Origin: Akkermansia sp.
GTDB lineage: Bacteria > Verrucomicrobiota > Verrucomicrobiia > Verrucomicrobiales > Akkermansiaceae
Reading direction: 5' to 3'
DNA length: 64,000 bases
NCBI GenBank assembly: GCA_017398355.1
Contig: JAFQGD010000057.1
Coordinates: 1 to 64,000, forward strand
In this document: piece after piece, positions 48,088 to 57,468 of the stretch
Layout: each line of letters opens with the position of its first letter
Numbering within the stretch: position 1 is the stretch's first letter
Translations under genes and position numbers: made by a program
The notes under the pieces: model-generated
The model's input: the letters and a program-made list of their open reading frames with translations, nothing else
Told to the model about the DNA's origin: nothing
Database searches by the model: none

Positions 48088-49869
48088 ATGAAATACGACA
48101 CATTACCGACCATCGGTATCCGCCCCACGATTGACGGTCGCCGCCTCGGCGTCCGCGAATCCCTGGAGGATCAGACCATGAACATGGCCAAGGCTGCAGC
48201 AGCCTTGATTGAAGCCAATGTTACCCACGCTAACGGCCAGCCCGTTAAGTGTGTGATTGCCGACACCACTATCGGTGGCCCGGCCGAGGCCGCAGCATGC
48301 AACCAAAAGTTTGCAGAAAACAACGTAGGCTGCTCCCTTATCGTGACTCCCTGCTGGTGCTACATCACCGAAACTTTTGAGACTGATGCCACCACCCCCA
48401 AAGCCATCTGGGGCTTCAATGGCACCGAGCGCCCCGGCGCTGTGTACCTGGCCGCTGCTCTGGCCGGCTATGCCCAGAAGGGCGTTCCCGCATTCTCCAT
48501 CTACGGACACGATGTGCAAGATGCAGATGACACCACCATCCCCGAAGACGTGGCAGAAAAGATTCTGCGCTTTGCCCGCGCAGGCCTCACCGTAGCAACC
48601 CTGCGCGGCAAGGGCTATCTCTCCATCGGTGGTTGCTCCATGGGCATTGCCGGTTCTATCCTTGACCACTCCTTCTGGGAAGCCTACTTGGGCATGCGCG
48701 TGCAGCCGGTAGACATGACGGAAGTACGCCGCCGCATGGAGCTGGGTATCTACGATAAGGCTGAGTTTGACCTTGCTATGGAATGGGCCAAGAAGTATGT
48801 GAAGATTGGGCCGGATCGCAACCGCCCCGACCTCGTGCTCTCCCCCGAGGAGAAGGAACGCACGCTGCGCGAAAGCATCCTCATGACCATCATCTTCCGC
48901 GACATGATGCACGGCAACCCCTACCTCAAGACCATCGACCGCGAGGAAGAGGGCCTGGGCTTCAACGCCATTTGCGGTGGCTTCCAAGGTCAGCGCCACT
49001 GGACGGACTTCTACCCCAACGGCGACATGGCAGAATCCCTCCTCAACAGCACTTTCGACTGGAATGGTCCGCGCGAAGCCATCCCCTTTGCCACGGAAAA
49101 TGATGCCATGAACGGCGTGTGCATGCTCCTGCTGCACCAACTCACCGGCCGCGCTGCCTGTTTCTCCGATATCCGCACCTACTGGAGCCCCGCTGCCGTG
49201 AAACGCGTGACCGGCTACACCATGGAAGGCCTTGCCAAAGATGGCATCATGCACCTCATCAACTCCGGCTCCACCGCTCTGGACGGCAACATGCACTCCA
49301 CCGCTCCTGATGGCACCCCCATCATGAAGAAGACGGGCGAGACCACCCAGGCCGACATCGAGGCCATGATGGGTGCTTCCGAATGGTGCCCCGCCAACCG
49401 CGAGTACTTCCGCGGCGGTGGCTACAGCCTGCACTTCGTCTCCAAGGGCAATGTACCCGTGACGATGATTCGTATGAACCTGGTGAAGGGCCAAGGCCCC
49501 GTGCTCACCATCGTAGAAGGCTGGACCTGCGACCTGCCGCAGGATGTGAACGACAAGCTCGACCAGCGCACCGACCCGGGTTGGCCCACCACCTGGTTTG
49601 CACCGCGCCTCACCGGCAAGGGCGGATTCAAGGATGTGTACACCGTCATGGCCAACATGGGTGCCAACCACGGCGCTTGGACCTACGGCCACATCGGTGC
49701 CGACATCATCACCTTGGCTTCCATGCTGCGTATCCCCGTGTATGCCCACAACGTGCCCGAGGACAAGGTATACCGCCCCGCCGCTTGGGATCTCTTCGGC
49801 ACAGCCGACCCCGAGGGTGCAGACTTCCGCGCCTGCGCCAACTTCGGCCCGATTTACGGCAAGTACTAA
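48088..49869 (+). CDS. fucI: L-fucose isomerase
   Basis: Converts L-fucose to L-fuculose, first enzymatic step of fucose breakdown. The 593-aa length matches E. coli FucI (591 aa). Recognised parts are [64 protein letters not shown] and the C-terminal [30 protein letters not shown], which holds an active-site His, ending [14 protein letters not shown] as in enterobacterial FucI. Mn2+ dependence is expected from the family. A hairpin with T-rich tail follows the stop and may partly terminate or separate expression from the downstream genes. Confidence 0.96.
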   Translation: MKYDTLPTIGIRPTIDGRRLGVRESLEDQTMNMAKAAAALIEANVTHANGQPVKCVIADTTIGGPAEAAACNQKFAENNVGCSLIVTPCWCYITETFETDATTPKAIWGFNGTERPGAVYLAAALAGYAQKGVPAFSIYGHDVQDADDTTIPEDVAEKILRFARAGLTVATLRGKGYLSIGGCSMGIAGSILDHSFWEAYLGMRVQPVDMTEVRRRMELGIYDKAEFDLAMEWAKKYVKIGPDRNRPDLVLSPEEKERTLRESILMTIIFRDMMHGNPYLKTIDREEEGLGFNAICGGFQGQRHWTDFYPNGDMAESLLNSTFDWNGPREAIPFATENDAMNGVCMLLLHQLTGRAACFSDIRTYWSPAAVKRVTGYTMEGLAKDGIMHLINSGSTALDGNMHSTAPDGTPIMKKTGETTQADIEAMMGASEWCPANREYFRGGGYSLHFVSKGNVPVTMIRMNLVKGQGPVLTIVEGWTCDLPQDVNDKLDQRTDPGWPTTWFAPRLTGKGGFKDVYTVMANMGANHGAWTYGHIGADIITLASMLRIPVYAHNVPEDKVYRPAAWDLFGTADPEGADFRACANFGPIYGKY

Positions 49870-49882
49870 CACTCCGTACCAC

Positions 49883-49927
49883 ACCCGCTCTGTCGCCCTT
49901 GGGTGGCAGGGCGGGTTTACTCTTTTT
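49883..49927 (+). terminator. Hairpin after fucI (partial terminator or processing site)
   Basis: ACCCGCTCTG (49883-49892) pairs with CAGGGCGGGT (49907-49916) with one G-U pair, followed by TTACTCTTTTT. It would lower expression of the following glycosyltransferase and fucK relative to fucI. Confidence 0.65.
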
Positions 49928-49935
49928 GGCCTGCA

Positions 49936-51048
49936 ATGAACCCAAAGTACAAGAAAATCTACACCTGTACCCCGGTAGCTTTTCACGCGAACAAGTGGTT
50001 TTTCATTCGCGACACCGGGCTCATTACCCGCACCTTGCAGGCCATGGGGGTAGAGAGCAAAGTCATCATGCCCCTCCCCTACTATGAAGATGACTCACGC
50101 GATAGTCTCATCCGCACAGAATACGCTCATTTATCATCTACGGAGTGGTGGAAATCATTGCAGATAGATGCACTGGTTCTTTACTCCTGGGGAGCCCCCC
50201 GCTACCGCAAAATTGCCAAAGCCATACGCCAAGCCGGTATAAAACTCATCATCCATGTTGACACGTCGGGGAATTTCCGCCCCACATTTCCGCCGGGCAC
50301 TCCGCTATTCCGCAAAATCTTCACCCACCTTCGCATCAGGCTTCAAGACATTTTACGCTCCAAACATTTATCTTATGCCGATGTATTAACCATGAGCGAG
50401 CCCGTTGCAAAGGTGATAAGTAGCAGATTATTTTATGGAAAATTCATTGAAGAAAAGTGCTATCCCATGCCATGTCCGGTGGCAGCACACTTCAATTATG
50501 AAGGGCAAACAAAAGAAACCAGGATTTTGGCAGTAGGGCGCTGGGATGATGCCGTGAAAAGGCCCCAAATGTTGATGGATACGCTTTCTCACTTCTACCA
50601 ACTGGGGGGCTGCGCTGAAACGATGATATGCGGCCCCTACGGCGATGACATGAAGGCTTGGTATCACGCCTTGCCGGAAGAAACAAAAAAGAAAATCACC
50701 ATCAAAGGACCCACAGACAACACAGAGCTGCGTGATTTGTACTGCCGCTCCCAAATCGTCATCTGCACCTCTGTATCGGAAGGAACACACATCGTCTCCG
50801 CAGAAGCCTTATGCTGCGGTTGTTCAGTTGTCGTCTCCAACAGGCCAAGACCCCTGCGAAACGTTTTGTGGTATACCTGCAAAAATTCCGGTACGATTTC
50901 GGAAGAAGATACTCCCCTTTCATTAGCTAAAGCCCTTCAGCACGAACTTAGTCTCTGGAAAAATGGAGAAAGAAACCCTCACTTTATTGCAGACACTTGG
51001 CAACCTTGTTTCCGTATAGATAAAGCTTTCAATAACATACTTAAATAA
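49936..51048 (+). CDS. GT4-like glycosyltransferase in the fucose operon (paralogue 1)
   Basis: A 370-aa cytosolic glycosyltransferase of GT-B fold, resembling family GT4. The donor-site motif E-x7-E is visible in SEGTHIVSAEALCCGC, preceded by ILAVGRWDDAVKRPQML and CGPYGDDMKAW in the C-terminal Rossmann half. The N-terminal half has KIYTCTPVAFHANKWFFIRDTG, shared closely with the second copy at 52489. No signal peptide or membrane segment. Donor and acceptor cannot be read. Its position between fucI and fucK is unusual and suggests use or control linked to fucose supply (inference). Confidence 0.78.
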   Translation: MNPKYKKIYTCTPVAFHANKWFFIRDTGLITRTLQAMGVESKVIMPLPYYEDDSRDSLIRTEYAHLSSTEWWKSLQIDALVLYSWGAPRYRKIAKAIRQAGIKLIIHVDTSGNFRPTFPPGTPLFRKIFTHLRIRLQDILRSKHLSYADVLTMSEPVAKVISSRLFYGKFIEEKCYPMPCPVAAHFNYEGQTKETRILAVGRWDDAVKRPQMLMDTLSHFYQLGGCAETMICGPYGDDMKAWYHALPEETKKKITIKGPTDNTELRDLYCRSQIVICTSVSEGTHIVSAEALCCGCSVVVSNRPRPLRNVLWYTCKNSGTISEEDTPLSLAKALQHELSLWKNGERNPHFIADTWQPCFRIDKAFNNILK

Positions 51049-51064
51049 CAAAAAAAACAACACT

Positions 51065-52480
51065 ATGTCTTACGTACTTTGCTTAGATTGCGGTGCCACC
51101 AATGTGCGCGCCATTCTTGTGGATGACAAAGGCCAACTTGTGGCCAAAGCCAGCCAACCGAACGCAACGGATACCGGGTCAGAGAACCCGCAGTACCATG
51201 TATGGAATGCAGAGCGCATCCTCAACCAGCTTGCGGAATGCAGCCGCCAAATTCTGCCACAGATAGACCCGGCGCAGGTACGTGGCATCACCATCACCAC
51301 CTTTGGTGTGGATGGTGCCCTCGTTGATGAGAAGGGCGAGCTTCTCTACCCGGTCATTTCCTGGAAATGCCCCCGCACAGCCGAGGTGATGAAGCAGGTG
51401 GCAAAGTACCTCCCGCAGCAAAAGCTCAATCAGATATCAGGTGTGGGCGAATTCGCCTTCAACACCATCTACAAGCTCATCTGGCTCAAAGAAAACCGCC
51501 CGGAGCTACTGGAGCAGGCCCATGCGTGGCTCTTCATCTCCAATATCCTGGCTCACCGCCTGACGGGTATCATGGCCACCGATCGCACCATGGCCGGCAC
51601 CTCTCAGATGACAGATTTGAACACCGGCGACTGGAGCGATGAAATCCTCAACACCATCGGTGTACGCAAGAGCCTCTTCCCGCCCATGATCAACGCCGGC
51701 GAAGTCACCGGCACCCTCACCCCGGAAGCCGCGCAACTGCTGGGCTTGCCGGCAGGGGTTCCCGTTATCTCCACCGGACACGATACCCAGTTTGCCCTCT
51801 TCGGCAGTGGCGTAAAAGAGAACCAGCCATTCCTTTCCAGCGGCACATGGGAAATCCTTATGCTGCGCACCGCCAAAGCTGCTCTGGGAGCAGATGACTA
51901 CGCAGCAGGCGCTACCGTCGAATACGACAGCAAGGCAGGTCTCCTCAACCCCGGTTTGCAATGGATTGCCAGCGGCATCATCGAATGGGTCAAAGCCACC
52001 TGCTACAACGGCGAAAACTACGACACCATGGATGCTGAAGCCGCGTCCATTCCCCCGGGCTGCGAGGGTGTCAAGCTCATCCCCAACTTCCTGCCCAGCG
52101 ATCCCGTGCCGGGCAGCATTGAGGGTCTCATCCTTGGGCGCACGCGCGGCCACATCTACCGCGCCGCCATGGAAGCCCTCACCCTGCGCCTCAAGAACCG
52201 CCTGCAAAAGCTGGAAAAAGTCGGTGGATTCCAAGCCACGGAACTCTTGCTGGTGGGCGGTGGAGCTCGCAACAAAATCTGGACACAGATGCGCGCCGAC
52301 ATCCTCGGGCTACCCATCATGGTGGCCAAGGTATCAGAAAGCACCGTTCTGGGAGCCGCCATGTATGCCTTTGCCGGGGCCGGGGTCTACCCCACCCCGG
52401 AGGCCTGCCGAGATGCTTTCGGTATCGACTACGAGACGACCCTCCCCGGAGAACAGCAAAGCGCATACGCCCTGCTCTAA
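51065..52480 (+). CDS. fucK: L-fuculokinase
   Basis: Phosphorylates L-fuculose to L-fuculose-1-phosphate with ATP. The 471-aa FGGY-family kinase matches enterobacterial FucK closely along its length: LCLDCGATNVRAI at the N-terminus, TTFGVDGALVDEKGELLYP, SWKCPRTAEVM, HAWLFISNILAHRLTG, STGHDTQFALFG and LLLVGGGARNKIWTQ. These distinguish it from rhamnulokinase. It lies between the two glycosyltransferase paralogues, 16 nt after the first and 8 nt before the second. Confidence 0.95.
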   Translation: MSYVLCLDCGATNVRAILVDDKGQLVAKASQPNATDTGSENPQYHVWNAERILNQLAECSRQILPQIDPAQVRGITITTFGVDGALVDEKGELLYPVISWKCPRTAEVMKQVAKYLPQQKLNQISGVGEFAFNTIYKLIWLKENRPELLEQAHAWLFISNILAHRLTGIMATDRTMAGTSQMTDLNTGDWSDEILNTIGVRKSLFPPMINAGEVTGTLTPEAAQLLGLPAGVPVISTGHDTQFALFGSGVKENQPFLSSGTWEILMLRTAKAALGADDYAAGATVEYDSKAGLLNPGLQWIASGIIEWVKATCYNGENYDTMDAEAASIPPGCEGVKLIPNFLPSDPVPGSIEGLILGRTRGHIYRAAMEALTLRLKNRLQKLEKVGGFQATELLLVGGGARNKIWTQMRADILGLPIMVAKVSESTVLGAAMYAFAGAGVYPTPEACRDAFGIDYETTLPGEQQSAYALL

Positions 52481-52488
52481 CCCCCACC

Positions 52489-53589
52489 ATGCCCAAGCAA
52501 GAGTTTCACAAAGTGTACACCTGTACACCCGTGGCCTTTCACGCAGATGCCCGTTTCTTCACGCGCGACACGGGGCTCGTGAGCCGCACCCTGCGCGGCT
52601 TGGGCTATGAAAGCAAAACCATCATGCCCCTCCCTTGGCACGCGGATGATGAAAAAGAACACATCATCCGCGTGGCACCGGCAGCTCTACGTTCTGTCAA
52701 ATGGTGGCGCAAACAGGGGATTGATGCCCTCGTTCTTTATTCCTGGGGAGACCCCCGCTACACCCTCATCGCCCGGGCTATTCACAAGGCAGGTGTCAAA
52801 CTCATCCTGCAGCTGGATTTCAACGGCCATTTTCTCAAAGCCGAAAAATTCCCCCGTTTTCTGCGGGAATACGCGGTCAACTTCCTCCGCGCACGCCACC
52901 TGAGCTATGCAGATGCCATTGCAGCCTCTCCGGTAGCCAAGGTCTACCTGCAGGGGCACCCTAGGTATGGCCACAGCATTGCAGACAAATGCCACACCAT
53001 GCCCACCGCTGTCGATTCCCGCTTTGCCTATGCCGGGGCGCCGAAGGAACGGCGCGTCATCTGCGTGGGGGATTGGGAAGCCGCCGTCAAACGCCCGGCT
53101 TTCATGCGTGAAACCATTCAACTGCTCCTAGAGCAGGATGCCGGGGTGAAAGTGGACATCTGCGGGCCCTTCGGTGCGGCATGCGCAGCCTGGTGGCAAG
53201 CGCTCCCCCCGCAGCAGCGCGAGCGCACCCACCTGCTGGGCGCCGTGAGCCACGCAGAGCTACCCGCCCTTTATAATCGCGCCCAGGTTTCCTTGTGTAC
53301 CTCCGAAAGCGAAGGCACCCACGGCGTTTCCGCAGAGGCACTCTGCTGCGGTTGTTCGGTTGTCACCACCAACCGAGAACGCTTGCGCATGGTCCATTGG
53401 TATACAACGAGGGATTCCGGCACCATCTCCGCAGATGACACCCCGGCCTCCCTTTGCGATGCCATCCTGAATGAACTCTATGCTTGGCTGTGCCACCGGC
53501 GCGACCCGCACGGCATTGCTGCATCATGGCAACCTGTATTCCACACTGAACAAACGCTTCCCCGTATCCTACATGCAATAAAGGGATAA
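52489..53589 (+). CDS. GT4-like glycosyltransferase in the fucose operon (paralogue 2)
   Basis: A 366-aa GT-B glycosyltransferase homologous to the one at 49936 along its full length: KVYTCTPVAFHADARFF, ESKTIMPLPWH, DALVLYSWGDPRY, the donor motif SEGTHGVSAEALCCGCSVV (E-x7-E) and SGTISADDTP. By eye the two share roughly 40 percent identity. It is more GC-rich and Ala/Arg-rich than copy 1. Last gene of the fucose operon; a short inverted repeat TACCACTT/AAGTGGTA (53635-53659) follows. Substrates unknown. Confidence 0.78.
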   Translation: MPKQEFHKVYTCTPVAFHADARFFTRDTGLVSRTLRGLGYESKTIMPLPWHADDEKEHIIRVAPAALRSVKWWRKQGIDALVLYSWGDPRYTLIARAIHKAGVKLILQLDFNGHFLKAEKFPRFLREYAVNFLRARHLSYADAIAASPVAKVYLQGHPRYGHSIADKCHTMPTAVDSRFAYAGAPKERRVICVGDWEAAVKRPAFMRETIQLLLEQDAGVKVDICGPFGAACAAWWQALPPQQRERTHLLGAVSHAELPALYNRAQVSLCTSESEGTHGVSAEALCCGCSVVTTNRERLRMVHWYTTRDSGTISADDTPASLCDAILNELYAWLCHRRDPHGIAASWQPVFHTEQTLPRILHAIKG

Positions 53590-53634
53590 TCAGGAACAAT
53601 AATACTGCGTTATTTGCCGCGAAAAACCAGGCAT

Positions 53635-53659
53635 TACCACTTGCGCTTGAAAAGTGGTA
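53635..53659 (+). other. Inverted repeat after the fucose operon
   Basis: An 8-bp stem TACCACTT/AAGTGGTA with a 9-nt loop is followed by TTCT. It may be a weak terminator ahead of the kdsA promoter. Confidence 0.35.
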
Positions 53660-53687
53660 TTCTAACGCGAATCCTCCGAATTCTATC

Positions 53688-53716
53688 TTGACTTTGGAGT
53701 ACACTTGCGACATAAT
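53688..53716 (+). promoter_or_regulatory. Promoter of the kdsA-lpt-hemC operon
   Basis: TTGACT (53688-53693), a 17-bp spacer and CATAAT (53711-53716) predict a leader of about 17 nt. Confidence 0.7.
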
Positions 53717-53739
53717 GCTCAAGGTAAGCTCATCTCACT

Positions 53740-54558
53740 ATGTCTTTCTACATTCAGAACATCGAAATCGGCGGCGAAAAGCCATTTTATCTACTGGGAC
53801 CCTGCTCTTTGGAGAAAGAGGAATTTGCTTGGGAAATGGCACGTAGCATCAAGGAAATCTGCACACGCCTGAATGTTCCCTTCATCTTCAAAGCCTCATA
53901 CGACAAAGCCAACCGCACCAGCGTGAAGAGCTTCCGTGGCTTGGGCATCCAGGAAGGTTGTCGCATTCTCTCTGAAATCGGCAAGGAATTGCAAGTCCCC
54001 GTGGTAACGGATGTGCACACAGAGGAACAGGCTGAATACGCTGCACAATACGTTGATTTGCTGCAAATTCCGGCATTCCTCTGCCGCCAGAGCGATCTGC
54101 TGGAAGCTTGCGCAAAAACCGGCAAGCCGGTCAACATCAAAAAAGGTCAATTCTTAGCACCTTGGGACTGCAAGAATATCTGCGAAAAAATGCTCGCTTT
54201 CGGCTGCGAAAAGTTTATGCTTTGCGAACGCGGCACCAGCTTCGGGTATAACAACTTGGTGGTCGATATGCGCGGCATGTACTGGATGAAGCAATTCGGC
54301 TATCCGGTCGTATTCGATGCCACTCACTCCGTGCAGCGCCCGGGTGGCTTAGGTGGTGCAACCGGTGGAGACCGCGAGCTTGCCCCTGTGCTGGCTAATG
54401 CCGCCATGGCCGTGGGTGTGGACGGTGTCTTCATGGAGGTACACAAGGACCCGGACAACGCCCTGAGCGACGGCCCCAACCAGGTACGCTTGGACGACTT
54501 GGAAAAAGTACTGACCAACCTACAGCTGGTGCGGGAAGCATACAGCCGCATGTCCTGA
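53740..54558 (+). CDS. kdsA: 3-deoxy-8-phosphooctulonate synthase (Kdo-8-P synthase)
   Basis: Condenses phosphoenolpyruvate and arabinose-5-phosphate to Kdo-8-phosphate for the inner core of LPS. The 272-aa TIM barrel has LLGPCSLE, FKASYDKANRTS, VVTDVHTEEQ, LQIPAFLCRQSDLL, GQFLAPWD, CERGTSFGYNNLVVDMR and FDATHSVQRPGG. The Cys in GPC and the later His/Asp residues are compatible with the metal-dependent class, though this needs alignment. It heads a run of closely spaced LPS-transport genes, a sensible functional grouping. Confidence 0.96.
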   Translation: MSFYIQNIEIGGEKPFYLLGPCSLEKEEFAWEMARSIKEICTRLNVPFIFKASYDKANRTSVKSFRGLGIQEGCRILSEIGKELQVPVVTDVHTEEQAEYAAQYVDLLQIPAFLCRQSDLLEACAKTGKPVNIKKGQFLAPWDCKNICEKMLAFGCEKFMLCERGTSFGYNNLVVDMRGMYWMKQFGYPVVFDATHSVQRPGGLGGATGGDRELAPVLANAAMAVGVDGVFMEVHKDPDNALSDGPNQVRLDDLEKVLTNLQLVREAYSRMS

Positions 54559-54575
54559 TTTTCCCCTTCCCCGGC

Positions 54576-55055
54576 GTGAAAAAAGCATGCACCATATTGA
54601 GTCTTGCCACAGCGGTAGCCTGCGTGCAGCCGCTGTGGGGGGCTGACCCTAAGGATGACGTGAGCCAAAAAGAGTTCCCGGCGCTACAACTTCTTCCGGA
54701 AGGAAGTGTAGTGAAGGGAATTGTTCTTCCCCGCTACGAGAATCACCGTGTATCCACACTGATGATAGCCGACCATCTGCGAGTGGATTCACGCACCATG
54801 GTCTCCATGAAAAACATCCGCGCTGAGCTTTATTCCACCTCCGGAGAAATCACATCCGTTATTTGCGGAGAGGCACAGTATGACTTCTCCACATCGCGGC
54901 TCACGGCAGATGAGAATTCAGCCATTAAGGACCCGCGTTTTTCGGCAAAAGGAGCGGGTGTAACATTTAGCATCCGCACCCGGTTGGGGCTCTTGAAAGG
55001 GCCGGTACGGACGACATTTTCTACTTCCGCATTCTCTTCCGGCAAAAGCAAATGA
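54576..55055 (+). CDS. LptC-like periplasmic LPS transport protein
   Basis: A 159-aa protein with an N-terminal signal or anchor (ACTILSLATAVACVQPLWGA) and a beta-rich remainder: GIVLPRYENHRVSTLMIADHLRVDSRTMVSMKNIRAELY, then AQYDFSTSRLTADENSAIKDPRFSAKGAG. That pattern fits LptC/OstA-type strands, and the gene sits between kdsA and the lptA/lptB genes where lptC is expected. It starts with GTG (54576). Its stop overlaps the next ATG by 4 nt (ATGA). In the cell it would pass LPS from the LptB2FG complex to LptA. Sequence similarity alone is weak; position supports the call. Confidence 0.62.
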   Translation: MKKACTILSLATAVACVQPLWGADPKDDVSQKEFPALQLLPEGSVVKGIVLPRYENHRVSTLMIADHLRVDSRTMVSMKNIRAELYSTSGEITSVICGEAQYDFSTSRLTADENSAIKDPRFSAKGAGVTFSIRTRLGLLKGPVRTTFSTSAFSSGKSK

Positions 55056-57466
55056 GATACCTTCCCACCATACTCTTCTTGAGTACCCCGCTCCTGATGG
55101 CCAACACCTTGGTACCATGGCAAAAACAAGCCGTCAAAGAGCGAGAAGCCGCCATTCATTCCATTCGCACAGTCTGCCGGGAAGTAGATGAAATTCTTCT
55201 GCATCTGGGGGTGAATGATACACCTGATGCAGCTGCATTTGAGAACAGCAGCATGCCCCAAGGCAACCCCGGAGAAACGGTGGCAGAGGCTGATGGTGGC
55301 ATGCTTTTTGACGCAGCAAACTCGCGAGTCACCTACGTCAACAATGTGCGCGTGAACGACTCCCGCGCGCGCTTGCGCTGCGCACGGCGGCTTTATGTGC
55401 AACTTCCTCTATCCTCCCTAACCGACCGCCAAGAAGGGGTCCAACACGCGCTGAAAGGTGACAACAAATCCCCCAAAAAGCAGACGGCTTCTGCCCCGAA
55501 CAAAAAGAAAGCACCGATAGCAAAAACTGAGCCAGCAAAAGCGCCGACATCATCCCCTGCACCACAGGGAGAAGCCACCCCGGAAGAGCTGCCCGGCATC
55601 CCCGTTGCTACGGCACCCGCCACCTTGGAGATGCCAATCAACGAGGAACCGTTGGATATTACCACGGAAGAAGCCGTCATTGACACCAAGAGAAACTGTA
55701 TCCTACTCATTGGCAGCAAAAGCAACTCCCCGGGTATACACCTACGCCGCGGGCACGATGAAATGACCCTCCAGCCTACTCGCAACGGTGCTGCCCCCAC
55801 CATCATGGCAGATGACAACGGAGATGTCATGATAAAAAGCGGCAAATTGCATATTGTATGGCAGGATAAAGACGGTGCCCAAAGTGAGCTGAAGACAGAA
55901 GCGGAAACGGTGTATTACCGCTCCGCAGAGCATAGCCTGCTAATTGCCGGCAAATCTCAAATAAGCACCCCCCAAGGCACTCTGAGATTTGACAAAGGGG
56001 CCGTTGTTGTACTGGAACCTAAAGAGGCTCCGGCCAAAACTAAAGACGGCTTCATGAGCCAGTTCACCAACGTGAGCATCTCCGGCGTGGCATACGCAGA
56101 AGCTTGGGGCAACGTCATCGCCACCTCGCCACAAAGCGGAACGCACTTAGCCGGTGAAGTACGCGGGGATCACCTCGTGTATGATGCTAAAGCAGGCACT
56201 TGCCTGACTGAAGGTAAAAACTGTCTCATGGTATATGGTAAAAACAAGCTCCGAACAAATGGCTCCCTGCGATTGGCCGCCAATGGAGATATCTACCTGC
56301 GTGGTGCAGAAATTACCGGCACTTATGAACGGCCGGCCGCTGAAGATGGCAAAGCCCCCATCATCGGCACTTTCCGTACGGCAGATACATTAGTTTTCAC
56401 CGCAGAGAACGGCACTATCACCGCGCCCAAAGGCATCACGCTCAAAGACGCTTACAGCGATTTCTCCTGCACGGGTCCCCTTGTGCTGACTTTGCAGCAG
56501 GACAAAAACGCCAAGAAAGCCCCCACATTCGGCAAGATGAATTTGGCCATTGCACAATACTCGGATATTTCACATGCTAAGGCCTCCGGCAATATCATCA
56601 TGCACCATGGGGAGAATCCCGGTGCACCGGAAACAGAATTGCGAGCATCCGAGGCAGACATCAACCTGCTGACGGGGGAAGCCACCCTTACCGCAGCAAG
56701 TGGTCAGCAAGCGCTGTTGCGCTCCAAGGGGTACAAGATTTCCGCCTCATCTGCGCAAAAACCGGCTCTGGTAGAATTGGCGGCAAATGGAGATATTCAC
56801 ATCACCGGTGAACAAATAAATGCCACCCTGCAAGCCAACGGCGGAGATGCCAACATCTTTGCACGTCAAAGCCTGCACCTAAACCGCGAAAGCGGTGAAC
56901 TTTCCATCGGCCCGAATTCCCGCATCGCAGCCCCGGATGGCATCATGACAGCCAACGGACCTCTGACCGCAACTCTGCGCCGTACTCCGGCAGAACAAGC
57001 ACGGCCCATCATCCCCCGTTATCCTCACCTGGTATACAACTACGATGGTTTGGAAAAAGCCTCCACCAAGCAGGGGGGCACGCTGCAAACAGCGCAAGCC
57101 TCTATGCAATGCAAAGGTCCCATCTCTGTCATCATGAATCCCCAACCGGTCGCTAACGACTCCTCCCCCACGGCTGCCATTCAATACGCCTCTGCTGAAG
57201 GGAGTGTGGCACTGGCAGGAAAGGACAGCACAGGGCGCATCATCAGCGCTACGGGTGACAAGCTTACCCTCAACGGCCTCACCGGGGAAAAACGGCTCAG
57301 CGGCAGCAAGGTTACCTTGGCAGACGCCTACAACGTTCACACCGCATACGGCCCGAATGCAGGCATTATCATCGACAAAAAGAACAACGCGCGTGTTACC
57401 GGTTCTCGCCACACAACAACTGCCACGAGCATCCACCACCAGATTGAACAACAAAAGAAAAAATAA
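55052..57466 (+). CDS. Oversized LptA/OstA-like periplasmic protein, 804 aa
   Basis: Placed exactly where lptA would be, 2 nt before lptB and overlapping the lptC-like gene by 4 nt. A signal peptide (MRYLPTILFLSTPLLMA) is followed by a coil, a Lys/Pro/Ala-rich linker (about residues 145-200) and about 600 residues of beta-strand repeats, for example VYYRSAEHSLLIAGKSQIST, LVYDAKAGTCLTEGKN, ADINLLTGEATLTAAS and GDKLTLNGLTGEKRLSG. These pair 'coordinate of a variable, then aLTG' elements as in OstA domains. E. coli LptA is about 185 aa, so the strand region is roughly three to four LptA lengths. It lacks an LptD barrel. A single-chain LPS bridge is a hypothesis. Confidence 0.6.
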   Translation: MRYLPTILFLSTPLLMANTLVPWQKQAVKEREAAIHSIRTVCREVDEILLHLGVNDTPDAAAFENSSMPQGNPGETVAEADGGMLFDAANSRVTYVNNVRVNDSRARLRCARRLYVQLPLSSLTDRQEGVQHALKGDNKSPKKQTASAPNKKKAPIAKTEPAKAPTSSPAPQGEATPEELPGIPVATAPATLEMPINEEPLDITTEEAVIDTKRNCILLIGSKSNSPGIHLRRGHDEMTLQPTRNGAAPTIMADDNGDVMIKSGKLHIVWQDKDGAQSELKTEAETVYYRSAEHSLLIAGKSQISTPQGTLRFDKGAVVVLEPKEAPAKTKDGFMSQFTNVSISGVAYAEAWGNVIATSPQSGTHLAGEVRGDHLVYDAKAGTCLTEGKNCLMVYGKNKLRTNGSLRLAANGDIYLRGAEITGTYERPAAEDGKAPIIGTFRTADTLVFTAENGTITAPKGITLKDAYSDFSCTGPLVLTLQQDKNAKKAPTFGKMNLAIAQYSDISHAKASGNIIMHHGENPGAPETELRASEADINLLTGEATLTAASGQQALLRSKGYKISASSAQKPALVELAANGDIHITGEQINATLQANGGDANIFARQSLHLNRESGELSIGPNSRIAAPDGIMTANGPLTATLRRTPAEQARPIIPRYPHLVYNYDGLEKASTKQGGTLQTAQASMQCKGPISVIMNPQPVANDSSPTAAIQYASAEGSVALAGKDSTGRIISATGDKLTLNGLTGEKRLSGSKVTLADAYNVHTAYGPNAGIIIDKKNNARVTGSRHTTTATSIHHQIEQQKKK

Positions 57467-57468
57467 CC

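Noticed and set aside
49883-49927. Reading the fucI hairpin as proof of two separate transcription units
   Set aside because: No promoter was found before the glycosyltransferase and the genes are closely spaced, so partial read-through is more likely.
48103-49986. A 627-residue open frame on the minus strand
   Set aside because: It is antisense to fucI, which is certain by family motifs and length.
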